DNA of 64,000 nucleotides from the IMG/VR virus record IMGVR_UViG_3300020165_000019, positions 1 to 64,000 of that record, one strand, 5' to 3'. Made by a program: the position numbers and the translations under genes. The notes under the pieces were generated by a model. That model was not told the DNA's origin, searched no databases, and was given only the letters and a program-made list of their open reading frames with translations. Below are positions 16,882-26,318 of the stretch, piece by piece. Position 1 is the first letter of the stretch; every line of letters begins with the position of its first letter. This stretch comes from a virus.

Positions 16882-17862
16882 ATGTCAAATATGTTAGAAC
16901 AGGCAATTGTAGATGCACAATCACTGCGTGAAGCTGCCATTAAAAACGCTGAATCTGAAATTGTTGAAAAGTATTCTGATGAAGTCAGAGAAGCTGTAAC
17001 AAAACTTCTAGAACAAGACGACGAATTAGATCTAGGTCTTGATGATGAAGAGCAGGTTGATAGCACTGCTATGGAGCAAGTGCCAATGGCTCATGTTTCT
17101 GATGGCGCAGAGGACATCGTTGAGGTTGATCTTGATGACATCATTGCAGCCGCCCAGGATGATAACGACGATGAAGAGTTCGAAATGGGTAGGGAAGAAA
17201 TTGCTGACGAAATTGGTATTGATCTTACTGCTGATGAGCCCGGTAATCGGGATGATGAAGATTTGGCCATCGATGAAGGTGATTTAGTTGACCTCTTCAA
17301 AGAGCTTTTGGTTTTAGACGTTCCTGAGAAAGCTGTTGAAGATTCGATGGAAGAGATTTCTAGAGACGAAGTTGAAGCAGACGAAGAGGAAGTGTCGCAA
17401 GATACTAACGTTAGCATCGAACGTGTCGAGGGCATGGAAAAAGAGGATTCTGAAGAATACTTGAAAACCAAAGAAAAAAATGAAAGCCTTAATAGAGAAA
17501 ATAAAAACCTTAAAGATCTTCTGGAAAGCCTCAAGAGCAAGCTAGAAGAACTTCATACACAAAATACAAGATTATTGTACACAAATCGTGTTTATGAGAA
17601 CACCTCCTTGAATGAGCGGCAAAAAAATAAAATTGTCGAGATGGTCTCAAACGCACGATCAGTTGACGAAGCAAGAGTAATTTTTGAAACTCTTCAAAAG
17701 ACAATGGCGAGCATTGCTGAAAAGACTGCTCCAAAATCGTTGTCTGAAGCGGTAACAAAAAGATCTTCGGTTGTTCTTAGCAGTCGCAGGGAAGAACCAG
17801 TTTCGCAACAAAGCCCGACCACTGATCGATGGGCGATCTTGGCGGGATTAAAAGACAAATAA
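16882..17862 (+). CDS. Prohead scaffold/core protein (gp22-like)
   Basis: 326 aa, very acidic (long Asp/Glu-rich segments between about 45 and 190), then a coiled coil (about 200-250) and a conserved helical region, with ERQKNKIVEMV and VDEARVIFETL near 250-280. The C-terminus is Ser-rich with TDRWAILAGLK. Size, composition and place directly before the major capsid gene fit the T4 gp22 core protein, which forms the internal scaffold and is degraded by the gp21 protease. Sequence identity to gp22 cannot be judged by eye. Confidence 0.75.
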   Translation: MSNMLEQAIVDAQSLREAAIKNAESEIVEKYSDEVREAVTKLLEQDDELDLGLDDEEQVDSTAMEQVPMAHVSDGAEDIVEVDLDDIIAAAQDDNDDEEFEMGREEIADEIGIDLTADEPGNRDDEDLAIDEGDLVDLFKELLVLDVPEKAVEDSMEEISRDEVEADEEEVSQDTNVSIERVEGMEKEDSEEYLKTKEKNESLNRENKNLKDLLESLKSKLEELHTQNTRLLYTNRVYENTSLNERQKNKIVEMVSNARSVDEARVIFETLQKTMASIAEKTAPKSLSEAVTKRSSVVLSSRREEPVSQQSPTTDRWAILAGLKDK

Positions 17863-17875
17863 AGGAGATAATATA

Positions 17876-19657
17876 ATGTCTGTAATTAATACCCTTACAG
17901 AGGGAATCAGACAACGTTCGTTAGCTAACGAAGGTGAAGCTCTTCTTGGAAAGTGGGAGCGCACAGGTCTTCTAGAGGGTCTCGACGATGTAAAACGTTC
18001 GAATATGGCTCGTCTTCTAGAAAACCAGGCTGCTCAACTTCTGAGAGAGACTACCACCATGCAAGCTGGTGACGTTGAAGGATTTGCCTCAGTTGCTTTT
18101 CCAATTGTGCGTCGTGTATTCGGCAATCTTTTGGCACAGGACCTCGTTTCGGTCCAACCGATGAGCCTCCCGAGTGGACTCATCTTTTTCATGGACTTCG
18201 TTTATAGTCCAGACGGATTGCAAGGCCATGGCGGCGCAGTTCAAGATCCTGAGCATAGATTAGGTGCCTCAGGTGATCAGTCGATTTATGGTGGTGGAGT
18301 TGTTGGTCGCCAGTTAACTGGTGGTATTAACCTCACTGATATCAACTCGCAAAAAGGTTTTTACGACTTAAGTAACGGATACTCTAGCCCGACAGGATCG
18401 GTTAGAGGTATTAAAGGACTTAACGGTAAAACAACGGGTGTTCAGGCATCCGGTACATATGGTGACAGTAACTCGAAGCCAGGCAGTGAGTATTATGAAA
18501 TCTTGAGAGGAGATCCTGATCTCATTTCGGGAACGTCAACATACTTCATTGGTGAAGTTGATCTGACTGGTTCGGGTGCAAACTTTGATAACCTGCAAGC
18601 CTTTGTGGTTTCCGGAACTGATGGTGGCGGCGAACTTGGCGTCGGCGGATATCACGCTACTCGCCTTAACCAGTTCTCTGGTTCAAGCACAACGGCGGTT
18701 ATTGTTGTTGGTCTTTCCCGTTTGGGTCAAAGAAGCGCAATTCAGTTGTCGTCGTCGATGATGGCTGCTGGTAATGATGGTAAAATTTTCTATCCGGTCG
18801 TTGATAGCTTTGTCGCCTCGGGCGATCCTTTCGGTGCTATTAAGGGTTCAACCACAGTCGCAGGCTGGGGACTTGAAACCGAGACGAAGATTCCTGAAAT
18901 CGACATCAAGGTGGACAGCGTTGCAGTGACAGCAGTCACCAAGAAGCTGAAAGCCAAGTGGAGCCCTGAGCTTGCTCAGGATCTTAACGCTTATCACAAC
19001 CTCGACGCTGAAGTTGAATTGACAAGCGTTCTTTCGGAGCAAATTGCTCTTGAAATCGATCAAGAAATTCTTTCTGATCTTGTTAGTGGTGCCAACGGCG
19101 CAACCCTTTATTGGAGTCGCCTGCCTGGTAAGTTTGTTAACCGTGAAGACGGAAGCATTCTCGGAAGCTCGCTCTTCCCAGACTTCACCGGAACGGTTAG
19201 TGAGTGGTACGAAACACTTCTTGAGACAATCAACGAAGTCAGTGCCCGAATCCACCGCAAGACATTGCGTGGTGGTGCCAATTTCATCGTCGTCTCGCCC
19301 GAGATGGCTAACATTCTTGAGTTTACTAGCGGATTCCGTGCTGCGGCCGCCGTTGACGAAGAGGGTGGAAATTGGGGAGTTAAGCAAGTCGGCTCGATTA
19401 GCCGCAAGATGGATATCTACGTTGATCCTTACTTCATCCGAAACGTCGTTTTGGTTGGACGCAAGGGCAACAGCTTCCTTGAAAGCGGATATGTTTATGC
19501 TCCGTATGTCCCACTGCAAGTCACGCCGACCATTTTTGGTACCGAAGACTTCGTGCCCCGCAAGGGCGTGATGACTCGCTATGCCAAGAAGATGGTTCGT
19601 CCTGACATGTATGGTCTAGTTATCTGTGTCGATCTTGTGAATGCGCTAACTGATTAG
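17876..19657 (+). CDS. Major capsid protein (gp23-like)
   Basis: 593 aa. The block VAFPIVRRVFGNLLAQDLVSVQPMSLPSG (split here as 73-87 and 88-101) is the gp23/HK97-fold signature seen in T4 as MVRRAIPNLIA..GVQPM..P. A Gly/Ser-rich insertion region (130-330) precedes conserved IKVDSVAVTAVTKKLKAKW, YHNLDAEVEL and C-terminal GVMTRYAKKMVRPDMYG. A probable protease cut lies after LLRE (E58), upstream of the conserved block, by analogy with gp23 cleavage at residue 65. GGAG site upstream; a terminator follows. Codon use shows an excess of GC-ending, highly expressed type codons compared with neighbours. Confidence 0.94.
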   Translation: MSVINTLTEGIRQRSLANEGEALLGKWERTGLLEGLDDVKRSNMARLLENQAAQLLRETTTMQAGDVEGFASVAFPIVRRVFGNLLAQDLVSVQPMSLPSGLIFFMDFVYSPDGLQGHGGAVQDPEHRLGASGDQSIYGGGVVGRQLTGGINLTDINSQKGFYDLSNGYSSPTGSVRGIKGLNGKTTGVQASGTYGDSNSKPGSEYYEILRGDPDLISGTSTYFIGEVDLTGSGANFDNLQAFVVSGTDGGGELGVGGYHATRLNQFSGSSTTAVIVVGLSRLGQRSAIQLSSSMMAAGNDGKIFYPVVDSFVASGDPFGAIKGSTTVAGWGLETETKIPEIDIKVDSVAVTAVTKKLKAKWSPELAQDLNAYHNLDAEVELTSVLSEQIALEIDQEILSDLVSGANGATLYWSRLPGKFVNREDGSILGSSLFPDFTGTVSEWYETLLETINEVSARIHRKTLRGGANFIVVSPEMANILEFTSGFRAAAAVDEEGGNWGVKQVGSISRKMDIYVDPYFIRNVVLVGRKGNSFLESGYVYAPYVPLQVTPTIFGTEDFVPRKGVMTRYAKKMVRPDMYGLVICVDLVNALTD

Positions 19658-19688
19658 TAATTCACCTGGATTGAATAATAACTGAGGG

Positions 19689-19717
19689 AACCCCGTCCAT
19701 GTGGCGGGGTTTTCTTT
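19689..19717 (+). terminator. Rho-independent terminator after major capsid gene
   Basis: AACCCCG and CGGGGTT pair around a 9-nt loop and are followed by TTCTTTT, 31 nt after the capsid stop codon. It would separate the head operon from the neck-tail genes. Confidence 0.85.
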
Positions 19718-19773
19718 TATTATTTGCAAAACCAAAAACTACTTATAAAGTAAACCTATGAGGTAACTTTTTC

Positions 19774-21033
19774 ATGCCAACAAATTTACAACCACAAAGC
19801 ACAGTAAGCTCAGTTGTACTACCGTCTACCGGATCTCACTCTGAGGTCGCTGATTTTTTAGCTTATGGCATCTATACCACTTCTTCTTTTATCAGTGGTG
19901 CCGTGGATCAGGTTGCATATACCTTTAATAAATTGGGCGGAAACGTCCTAGACTTAGAAATATCGACAAGAAACGTCTACAACGCATATGAAGAGGCGTG
20001 CTTAGAATATTCCTACCTGATAAACACCCATCAGGCCAAAAATGTATTATCTGATTTGATGGGTAATACAACTGGAACATTTAATCAAGATGGTGAGTTT
20101 GTTGATTTTGACAAAGGCGTTAACGAAAAGCCAAATTTAAAATTCCCACGATTCCAGTTAGGCTATGCTGCGCACATAGGTAAGGGAGGTTCGGTTCATG
20201 CCGGACTAGGATCAACACAAAGAATATTCTCTGCTTCTATCACTCCAATCAAAGATCAGCAAGAATATGACCTGCAAGCAATAATATTTAGCGCCTCTGT
20301 TGACAACTCAGCCGACGGGGCTGCTTTCACAGGTTCAGTCGGAACAAGTAGAATAAATATCTCTAAAGTGTACTATCAAACACCTGCCGCCGCTTGGAGG
20401 TTTTTTGGTGGTAATGCGATTCAGACTGTTGGCAACTTATCAACGTATGGATCTTACGCAGACGATAGCACGTTTGAAATTGTACCAAGTTGGCAAAATA
20501 GATTGCAAGCAATAAATTATGAGGATAACCTCAGGGTTAGGGCTTCTCATTATTCGTATGAAATCAATGATAATCGTTTAAAGTTGTTTCCCATACCGAA
20601 TGGAGAAAGCCCAGAAAAGTTTTGGGTAGAGTTTAGAACAGGTGAAGATGCTTACGACGAACAAGCTGACAGAACATACGGTGCCTCCGGGGTAAACAAT
20701 ATGAATGCTTTACCATTTCCAAATGTTCCCTATGTTAATATTAATAGCATTGGTAAGCAATGGATTCGTAGGTATGCCCTTTCTTTAACAAAGGAAATAC
20801 TAGGACAAGTTAGATCTAAAATAGGTACAATACCAATCCCAGGAAATGACATAACCTTAAATGGTCCTGCTTTAGTGAGCGAGGCCAAGACAGAACAAAA
20901 TGAACTAAGGGATGAACTTAAGACAGTATTAGACGAGTTGGTATATGGAAAACTAGCTGAAGGTGATGCACAACTTCAACAGAATGTTGAGACAGTTATG
21001 GCTTCAATACCTTATGGCATATATGTGGGATAA
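19774..21033 (+). CDS. Neck / head-tail connector protein (gp13-like by position)
   Basis: 419 aa. The N-terminal third is helical (VDQVAYTFNKLG, ISTRNVYNAYEEACLEYSYLIN), the middle is beta-rich, and the C-terminus (WIRRYALSLTKEILGQVRSK ... PGNDITLNG) is a helical adaptor-type end with a long coiled segment. It is the first gene after the capsid terminator and is followed by gp14- and gp15-like genes, so it most likely joins portal to tail. gp13 identity is by synteny; the length exceeds T4 gp13 (309 aa). Confidence 0.65.
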   Translation: MPTNLQPQSTVSSVVLPSTGSHSEVADFLAYGIYTTSSFISGAVDQVAYTFNKLGGNVLDLEISTRNVYNAYEEACLEYSYLINTHQAKNVLSDLMGNTTGTFNQDGEFVDFDKGVNEKPNLKFPRFQLGYAAHIGKGGSVHAGLGSTQRIFSASITPIKDQQEYDLQAIIFSASVDNSADGAAFTGSVGTSRINISKVYYQTPAAAWRFFGGNAIQTVGNLSTYGSYADDSTFEIVPSWQNRLQAINYEDNLRVRASHYSYEINDNRLKLFPIPNGESPEKFWVEFRTGEDAYDEQADRTYGASGVNNMNALPFPNVPYVNINSIGKQWIRRYALSLTKEILGQVRSKIGTIPIPGNDITLNGPALVSEAKTEQNELRDELKTVLDELVYGKLAEGDAQLQQNVETVMASIPYGIYVG

Positions 21034-21037
21034 GTAA

Positions 21038-21541
21038 ATGGCATCTAACAAATGGACACAGCCCGCACAGCCGCCACCGCCGCTTTTTGTCGGGCAAGCT
21101 GAAAGAAACTTCGTTAAACAAATTAACGATGAAGTCATTGAGAAGGTTGTTGGACAACAGGTATTATACTTTCCAATAGATATTGAGAGGTCAAAGTACC
21201 ATACGTTGTACGGCGAGGCACTTAATAAAACTTTCTTACCACCTGTAAGAGCATATGCTTTGGTAGAGTATCTTGGGTCTACTAGAACTCAAACCGAAAT
21301 AGGTTTTGATAATGTTTATAATATTAGTGTTCATTTCCACAAGAGAAGACTGACAGCGGATCAAAACCTATTTGTTAGACTTGGAGACTTTGTTCAGTAC
21401 GATCAATTGTATTTTGAAATAGTTGATGTTTTTGAGCCTAGGTATTTGTTTGGTCAGGATAGCGATTTTGCTGACGGAACCTCGTTGGAGGTGACAGCGA
21501 TAGGAAGAGAGGCAAGGGAGGGATTATTCGATGCCAACTAG
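21038..21541 (+). CDS. Head closure/neck protein (gp14-like by position)
   Basis: 167 aa. After a Pro-rich N-terminus (PAQPPPPLF) it has VGQQVLYFPIDIER, then beta strands (YALVEYLG, YNISVHFHKRRL) and RLGDFVQYDQLYFEIVDVFEP, consistent with a small beta-barrel head-completion protein. It lies 4 nt after the connector gene and overlaps the gp15-like gene by 11 nt. Assignment is by gene order. Confidence 0.6.
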   Translation: MASNKWTQPAQPPPPLFVGQAERNFVKQINDEVIEKVVGQQVLYFPIDIERSKYHTLYGEALNKTFLPPVRAYALVEYLGSTRTQTEIGFDNVYNISVHFHKRRLTADQNLFVRLGDFVQYDQLYFEIVDVFEPRYLFGQDSDFADGTSLEVTAIGREAREGLFDAN

Positions 21542-22412
21542 GACACCACAACAAACCCAGCTATCAGCGTCTTACCCTCTGGCATCTTCAAACATTGAAA
21601 CAATTGATTATGCTTTGTACAACTTTGTCAACGATAATTTAAACATATACTGCGAAACGAACAAGGGTTCACAAAAAGTCCCGGTTCTGTTTCAAACTCC
21701 TGAAAGAGCCTTCCAAATTAAGAATGAACCAACCCTGAGGAAGGACAATGGTCGCACTATTAGTTTACCTCTCATTACTGTAAAAAGAACAGCGATGAAT
21801 AAGAACCCTGCGAACAAGGGTCGATATGGGGTCTATATACCACCATACTTTGATTTTTATAACAAAGGCGGATCGCTCGAAATAGCAAGAAAGGTTCAGC
21901 AAGATAAAACTAAAAATTTTGCAAACTCCAACGCCATAAAAAAGTCGTCAGGCGGTGACAACGTTAATAGGCAAACGTTTCCGGGAGAAAATAAAAATGT
22001 GGTCTATGAATCCATATCAATTCCGTACCCAACCTTCATTGAGGTAACCTATGAAGTAAAATTATTCTCCGAGTATCAGCAACAGATGAATGAGATGATG
22101 GAAACAATGTCAACTTTCACAGGATCACCCAGCAGATTTAAGATTGAGCACGGTGGCAACAGCTATGAGGCACTTTTGGACCCGTCTTACGCTGTAGCTA
22201 ATAATTTTGACTTGGGAACCGAGGAAAGAAGGTTCGAAACCACTTTGACAACGACTGTTTTGGGGTATTTGATTGGTGCTGGGAAAAACCAAAAGACTCC
22301 AAACGTTGTTATTAGACAATCGGCGGCCAAAATCCAAATACAAAGGGAAAGAACAATTGTTGGCGATGTTCCAGAGTTCAGAATAGACAACAAAGACAAA
22401 TATAGACCATAA
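21531..22412 (+). CDS. Tail completion / sheath terminator protein (gp15-like)
   Basis: 293 aa. VPVLFQTPERAFQIKN (about 50-65), RTISLPLITVKRT, a SIPYPTFIEVTYEVKLFSEY strand pair and the helix QQQMNEMMETMSTF follow the same order as T4 gp15 (VPITYASKEHF, ILPRINLHLVDF, MIYELSIFTRYEDDMFQIVEQILPYF). gp15 caps the tail and stabilises the sheath before head joining. Next downstream is the sheath gene, as in T4. Confidence 0.75.
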   Translation: MPTRTPQQTQLSASYPLASSNIETIDYALYNFVNDNLNIYCETNKGSQKVPVLFQTPERAFQIKNEPTLRKDNGRTISLPLITVKRTAMNKNPANKGRYGVYIPPYFDFYNKGGSLEIARKVQQDKTKNFANSNAIKKSSGGDNVNRQTFPGENKNVVYESISIPYPTFIEVTYEVKLFSEYQQQMNEMMETMSTFTGSPSRFKIEHGGNSYEALLDPSYAVANNFDLGTEERRFETTLTTTVLGYLIGAGKNQKTPNVVIRQSAAKIQIQRERTIVGDVPEFRIDNKDKYRP

Positions 22413-22455
22413 AATACCGAACTCTTCTTTACAGGGAGTTTCGCCCTTTCCTCTA

Positions 22456-22462
22456 CTATTTA
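22456..22462 (+). promoter_or_regulatory. Candidate late promoter before tail sheath
   Basis: TACTATTTAT in the 125-nt gap between the gp15-like and sheath genes, about 75 nt before the sheath start. Confidence 0.45.
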
Positions 22463-22537
22463 TTAAGAGCAATGCAGTGAGAATATAACTATCATGTTTG
22501 TTCGATTACTAGATATTACATCAAGGAGACCTTTTTG

Positions 22538-25500
22538 ATGGCTGACGAAAGAAAGTTTAAGTTCATATCTCCAGGCGTTTTTATAGACGAAATTGACAAC
22601 TCCCAATTACCTGCCGAACCCGGTACAATTGGACCTTTGGTCATAGGAACAGCCCCCCAGGGACCAGCTATGGTTCCAGTTACAATTAATTCTTTTTCGG
22701 ATTTGGTAGAGACCTTTGGAGAGCCAAATGCCGGACAGCCCGCAGAAGATGCTTTTCGAACTGGGCAGTTAAGTGCCCCAAGTTATGGGCTTTATGCTGC
22801 TCAAGCATGGCTTAGAAACAATGCGCCCCTGACTTTTATGCGTCTTGTTGGAGAGCAGGACCCCGACGCTAACACTGCTGGTAAAGCAGGCTGGAAAGCC
22901 GGAACACTTGACGCTGACCCAGCTAACGGCGGTGCATTTGCACTTGTAGCTTTCCCGAGTGGGGCGGTAGCCGCTGCTAATGCGCCCGCAGCAGTAGCTG
23001 TGTCGGGTGCAGTCGCAGCCATCTTTTATGCTAACGAGGGTCGAGTTGTTCTTAGTGGTGCCCATGCTGGACCGACAGCCCTCGCCTCTCGTCTCGGCAC
23101 AGGAAGCCTTTCGACGCTAATAGAGACGGATGCTAAAGGTCGATTCCATTTGGCGTTTGCACCCAATGGAACAGATTCGCTGTCTGATTATACAGCCCAC
23201 GTCTCTTTAAACCCGGATGACAGAAACTTTATTAGAAAGGTCCTGAATACAAACCCAACAGTTGTTAACTCAACAGTCACCACACAACAGACTCGAACTG
23301 CTAATCAAGGCGGTGGCTATTGGCTTGGGGAGTCCTTTGAAAGACAGCTTTTGACAATGGGCTCAGCGTCGATGGGTGTGATGAGTAATAGTATTTACGG
23401 ACAGAAGCATCATTTGGCCTTATTTCCAATGAGAAGCCAAGCCTCAACTACCCAAGATCAAAATGATCACCAATACGGATCTTTAAAAGCTTCAACTGGT
23501 TGGTATATAGCACAAAACTTGAACGACGGTGCTGATGCTACTTACCAGGCTCAAGGTCAACAAAAACTTTTTAGACTTGAGGCAAGAACTGGCGGACAAT
23601 CAGCACAGAGACGTGTTAAGATTAGTATTGAAAACATTAAGGCACCCGAGGGTGAGTTTGAAAGATACGGTAGCTTCTCGGTTGTTGTTAGAAAATTAGA
23701 CGATACTGATTTGAATCAAAAAATCTTAGAACGATATGATTCACTCAATCTAAACCCTGCATCGACAAATTATATTGCCAGAGTGATTGGTGATAAGTTT
23801 GTGACCTACGATACAACCACAAAAACAAACCGTGAGTACGGTAACTTTACCAATAACTCAAAATATATTCGTGTTGCTATGGATGAGGATGTTGATAGAG
23901 GCACAACAAACGCAGAGTTCCTGCCGTTTGGTGTTTTTGGACCGCTGACCTATCGTGCTGCTCTTGTTACTAGCGGCTCGGGCGGACTTGTTGACTATGG
24001 AAAGGAACAAGCATCTTCACAGCTTAGTGGAGCCCGTGGCGGTTTTGCCACTATGCTTGACAGTAGTGATGATGGGACGTTCGGCGACCCAGGCGGATAT
24101 CACGCCTCTAGCTTCGGCGGCACGGAGAATGAATTCCTTGTTTTCTACGACCAAGCTGACGCAGCCAAGATTTGTTCGAACACCATAACCTTTACAGGGT
24201 CTTTTGTCTTCCCATCGACGCCATTACGCCGTCACCAAAACTGGGGCAGGGCTGGAGTTCCAATGAAGCAAGTTTATTGGGGCGCTTGGACTGGTATCAA
24301 GCACAGCGATCAAACTTTTGATCTTGGTGTGTTAGATACACTAACGGCCAGAGCAAGCGGACTTGAAACAGTGATATCGCCTACGACACCAAAAGATGTC
24401 GCACCATCTTTTCAGGCAAATATCGGCAACTCACCGGATCACAATGAGCCCATGATGGGTAGAGGAACAGCTAATTCCTCATCCACCGACCCACTACAAC
24501 ATGCTTGGGTGTTTACCCTTGATGATGTGGCGGAACACTCGGCATCTCTTGGTCTTGGTGGAGGATATGTTTACATGTCCGGTACAAGACAAGCCGGAAG
24601 TAGCATTTCGGCACTGTCTGGTGGGTACACAGGCTCCCTTAATAAAGGTCTTGATAGATTCACTACTTTGCTGCATGGCGGATTTGACGGAACTGATATT
24701 ACAGAAAGAGATCCTTTCAGAAACAGTGCCACAGCCGCTGGTACAGCAGAGGTCGATAGTTCGAAGTTGCACTCCCTCAAGAGAGCAATTAATATTATCT
24801 CCGACGTTGATCAGAATCAATACAATATTGCAACGATGCCTGGCATCACACAGCCTGACGCAACTGATTACCTTTTGGAAAAAGTTGAAGAACGTGGTGA
24901 TGCATTGGCGATCATTGACTTGGAGAAGATTTACACTCCTGATACCGAGAGCACCGCAAGTGCCTCGTCTAGAAACTCTTTCACGATAAAGCAAGCTACA
25001 GACGCTCTTAAAGCTAGAAACATTAATAATAGCTATGGCGCTGCTTACGCTCCGTGGGTGCAAATTCAGGACACCATCTCTAATAGATTGCTTTGGGTAC
25101 CTCCTTCGGTTGTTGCCTTGGGCGCTCTGTCATCGAACGACAGGATTGCTGCACCTTGGTTCGCTCCGGCTGGATTCACCAGAGGCGGATTGTCTGAGGG
25201 TGCTGGAGGTATTCCGGTCCTTGATGTCACGAAGAGACTAACTTCGGACGATAGAGATGATCTGTATGAAGCAGGTATTAACCCAATCGCTAAATTCCCG
25301 GCTGAAGGAATTGTGATCTTCGGGCAAAAGACTCTGCAACAAACAGCGTCTGCGCTTGATAGAATCAACGTAAGAAGATTGTTAGTGTTCTTGAAGAGAG
25401 AAATATCTTTCATTGCCTCAAGATTACTGTTTGCTCAGAACACCCAGGACACTTGGAACCGCTTTTTACAGCAGGCCACACCAGTGTTGGAAGGTGTTAA

Positions 25501-25675
25501 GTCACAGTTTGGTATTGATGACTTCCGACTTATCTTGGATGAGACAACAACAACACCTGACTTAGTGGATAGAAATATTATCTACTCTAAGTTGATTGTG
25601 AAGCCAACTCGTTCCGCAGAATTCTTTGCGATCGACTTTGTTATTACGAACAGCGGTGCTTCTTTTGAGGACTAA
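22538..25675 (+). CDS. Tail sheath protein (gp18-like)
   Basis: 1045 aa from the ATG at 22538 with AAGGAG upstream; a TTG one codon earlier is ignored. The N-terminus KFISPGVFIDEIDNSQLP and GTIGPLVIGTAPQGPAMVPVTI is the classic sheath domain. The C-terminal third (GIPVLDVTKRLTSDDRDDLYEAGINPIAKFP, RRLLVFLKREISF, TPDLVDRNIIYSKLIVKPTRSAEFFAIDFVI; segments cited in order) is the conserved contractile core. The central ~550 residues are longer than in T4 gp18 (659 aa total) and probably form extra surface domains. The protein polymerises round the tube and contracts on infection. Confidence 0.92.
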   Translation: MADERKFKFISPGVFIDEIDNSQLPAEPGTIGPLVIGTAPQGPAMVPVTINSFSDLVETFGEPNAGQPAEDAFRTGQLSAPSYGLYAAQAWLRNNAPLTFMRLVGEQDPDANTAGKAGWKAGTLDADPANGGAFALVAFPSGAVAAANAPAAVAVSGAVAAIFYANEGRVVLSGAHAGPTALASRLGTGSLSTLIETDAKGRFHLAFAPNGTDSLSDYTAHVSLNPDDRNFIRKVLNTNPTVVNSTVTTQQTRTANQGGGYWLGESFERQLLTMGSASMGVMSNSIYGQKHHLALFPMRSQASTTQDQNDHQYGSLKASTGWYIAQNLNDGADATYQAQGQQKLFRLEARTGGQSAQRRVKISIENIKAPEGEFERYGSFSVVVRKLDDTDLNQKILERYDSLNLNPASTNYIARVIGDKFVTYDTTTKTNREYGNFTNNSKYIRVAMDEDVDRGTTNAEFLPFGVFGPLTYRAALVTSGSGGLVDYGKEQASSQLSGARGGFATMLDSSDDGTFGDPGGYHASSFGGTENEFLVFYDQADAAKICSNTITFTGSFVFPSTPLRRHQNWGRAGVPMKQVYWGAWTGIKHSDQTFDLGVLDTLTARASGLETVISPTTPKDVAPSFQANIGNSPDHNEPMMGRGTANSSSTDPLQHAWVFTLDDVAEHSASLGLGGGYVYMSGTRQAGSSISALSGGYTGSLNKGLDRFTTLLHGGFDGTDITERDPFRNSATAAGTAEVDSSKLHSLKRAINIISDVDQNQYNIATMPGITQPDATDYLLEKVEERGDALAIIDLEKIYTPDTESTASASSRNSFTIKQATDALKARNINNSYGAAYAPWVQIQDTISNRLLWVPPSVVALGALSSNDRIAAPWFAPAGFTRGGLSEGAGGIPVLDVTKRLTSDDRDDLYEAGINPIAKFPAEGIVIFGQKTLQQTASALDRINVRRLLVFLKREISFIASRLLFAQNTQDTWNRFLQQATPVLEGVKSQFGIDDFRLILDETTTTPDLVDRNIIYSKLIVKPTRSAEFFAIDFVITNSGASFED

Positions 25676-25690
25676 AAAAGTTATAAGGAA

Positions 25691-25697
25691 CTATTTA
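25691..25697 (+). promoter_or_regulatory. Candidate late promoter before tail tube
   Basis: GAACTATTTAGG lies 34 nt upstream of the tail tube ATG, in the 55-nt gap after the sheath gene. Confidence 0.5.
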
Positions 25698-25730
25698 GGT
25701 ATAGTATTTCTTTCGAGGAGAAACTAAATT

Positions 25731-26258
25731 ATGAGTGGACTTTTTTGGAGTAACGTCAATACTGATCCAAAGCGCCGTTTTAGATTTATACTTACTGCTG
25801 GCAATATTCCAATTTGGACTATTAAAACAGTAACTAAGCCAGCCGTGACGGTAGGGGCGGTAGAACACCAGTTCCTCAACCACACTTTTAAGTATCCTGG
25901 CAGAGTGACCTGGAACAACATTACGATGACCCTCGTAGATCCTGTTGATCCAGATTTGGCCTTTACATTCTTGGACAAACTCCGCAAGTCGGGTTATGAC
26001 TATCCGACTTCTGACCGTGTTAGAGGCACGATCAACAAGAAGGACGCTGCTGGAGTTCAAGGTATCGGTGGTGTTAGTATAGCTCAAATCGACGCTGAGG
26101 GCAAAGAGATAGAAAAATGGAAATTAACAAATCCATTTATTGTCAATATAGATTTTGGTGGTAACTTAGATTATGCTGCTGATGAAATGAATGAGATCTC
26201 CGTTGAGATTGCATATGATTGGGCTGAGCTTGTCACAAAGGGCAAAGTAGCTAGATAA
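25731..26258 (+). CDS. Tail tube protein (gp19-like)
   Basis: 175 aa, the usual length for a T4-type tube. Conserved features are FRFILTAGNIPIWTIKTVTKP (start of the beta-barrel), FLNHTFKYPGRVTWNNITMTL and a C-terminal VSIEIAYDWAEL-like strand (here SVEIAYDWAEL). It stacks as hexameric rings inside the sheath. A GAGGAG ribosome site precedes the ATG, and a candidate late promoter lies 34 nt upstream. Confidence 0.92.
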   Translation: MSGLFWSNVNTDPKRRFRFILTAGNIPIWTIKTVTKPAVTVGAVEHQFLNHTFKYPGRVTWNNITMTLVDPVDPDLAFTFLDKLRKSGYDYPTSDRVRGTINKKDAAGVQGIGGVSIAQIDAEGKEIEKWKLTNPFIVNIDFGGNLDYAADEMNEISVEIAYDWAELVTKGKVAR

Positions 26259-26318
26259 TTTTAAACAATCACTTTTTATCTGGTAGAGTATTAATAGGTT
26301 ATTTAGAAAGGTTATAGA

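Noticed and set aside
18848-19519. Minus-strand open frame (223 aa) opposite the major capsid gene
   Set aside because: Shadow of a highly expressed gene with strong codon bias; no motif or start context.
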